Part shown: positions 11,619 through 11,772 of the stretch, in pieces
How the letters are laid out: each line of letters opens with the position of its first letter
How positions within the stretch are numbered: the first letter of the stretch is position 1
Source: DAOSVX01 sp035379765
GTDB taxonomy: Bacteria > Bacillota_I > Bacilli_A > RF39 > UBA660
Direction: 5' to 3'
NCBI GenBank assembly: GCA_035379765.1
Contig: DAOSVX010000019.1
Coordinates: forward strand, 1-11,772
Length of the DNA: 11,772 bases
The notes under the pieces: model-generated
The model's database searches: none
What the model was told of the DNA's origin: nothing
What the model saw: the letters and a program-made list of their open reading frames with translations, nothing else
Position numbers and translations under genes: made by a program

Positions 11619-11772
11619 ATGAAAGAAAGAAAAGTAAATAAGTTTATTTATTGGATTCCTAGAATTTTAGCAATTATATTTATAATATTTTTAGTAACTA
11701 TGTCACTTGATGTAATAACGGAAGAAGCAACGATTTGGGAGATAATATTAGGCATGCTAATTCATAATATTC
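11619..11772 (+). CDS. Small membrane protein, N-terminal part, cut by window edge
   Basis: 51 codons from ATG 11619, open to the window end. A strong AAAGGAG site lies six bases before the ATG. The protein starts with a basic segment, then a hydrophobic helix (about 14-29, RILAIIFIIFLVTMSLDV), an acidic turn and a second hydrophobic start (IWEIILGMLIHNI). The order RILAI..LDV..W..LIH resembles the small membrane proteins of the DUF7670 type, which have several short transmembrane helices and unknown function. This is by eye only. The frame was translated by hand. Confidence 0.7.
   Translation, partial: MKERKVNKFIYWIPRILAIIFIIFLVTMSLDVITEEATIWEIILGMLIHNI

Overview
The window looks like chromosome from an uncultured, very AT-rich, low-GC Gram-positive bacterium, probably a gut Bacilli/Mollicutes-like lineage such as RF39. 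This is inferred from base composition, dominance of TAA stops, Gram-positive features (scpA-scpB pair, PrsA-like lipoprotein, VanY-type peptidase, B. subtilis-like tRNAs) and small gene size. All tryptophans in the genes read here use TGG, and one gene ends in TGA, so the standard bacterial code (table 11) fits better than the Mycoplasma code.

Layout. Positions 1-459 (minus) carry the N-terminal part of a PrsA-like lipoprotein, which diverges from a membrane-anchored protein (571-1524) through two back-to-back sigma-A promoters. Then come scpA-scpB (1558-2837), a convergent histidine phosphatase, tRNA-Leu(CAA), trmB, a convergent ATP-grasp enzyme, tRNA-Arg(CCU), a convergent VanY-like D,D-carboxypeptidase and tRNA-Thr(GGU). 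This first half is compact housekeeping DNA. Most genes have their own promoter, often an extended -10 (TGnTATAAT) 20-30 bases from the start codon. Convergent neighbours share one hairpin terminator that overlaps their stop codons.

From 6553 to about 10400 the character changes to accessory DNA: unrecognised genes (6594-7010 minus, 7240-8154, 9163-9738), a membrane-anchored thioredoxin-like protein (8259-8810), a tRNA-Arg(ACG)-tRNA-Pro(UGG) pair and a small P-loop kinase-like gene. The most interesting structure is here. The tRNA-Thr gene is followed by a terminator, one orphan gene and then a second copy of the tRNA-Thr 3' half (anticodon to CCA end) with its own terminator. A weaker version follows tRNA-Pro: terminator, one orphan gene, a short degenerate copy of the tRNA-Pro 3' end, terminator. 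This resembles the direct repeats left by tRNA-targeted integration, but each insert is only about 0.6-0.7 kb and has no integrase.

The last part (10541-11772) holds a small membrane-anchored protein, a GNAT acetyltransferase and the start of a small membrane protein cut by the window edge. I saw no CRISPR array, rRNA, riboswitch, transposase or complete prophage. The intergenic gaps are all shorter than 300 bases.
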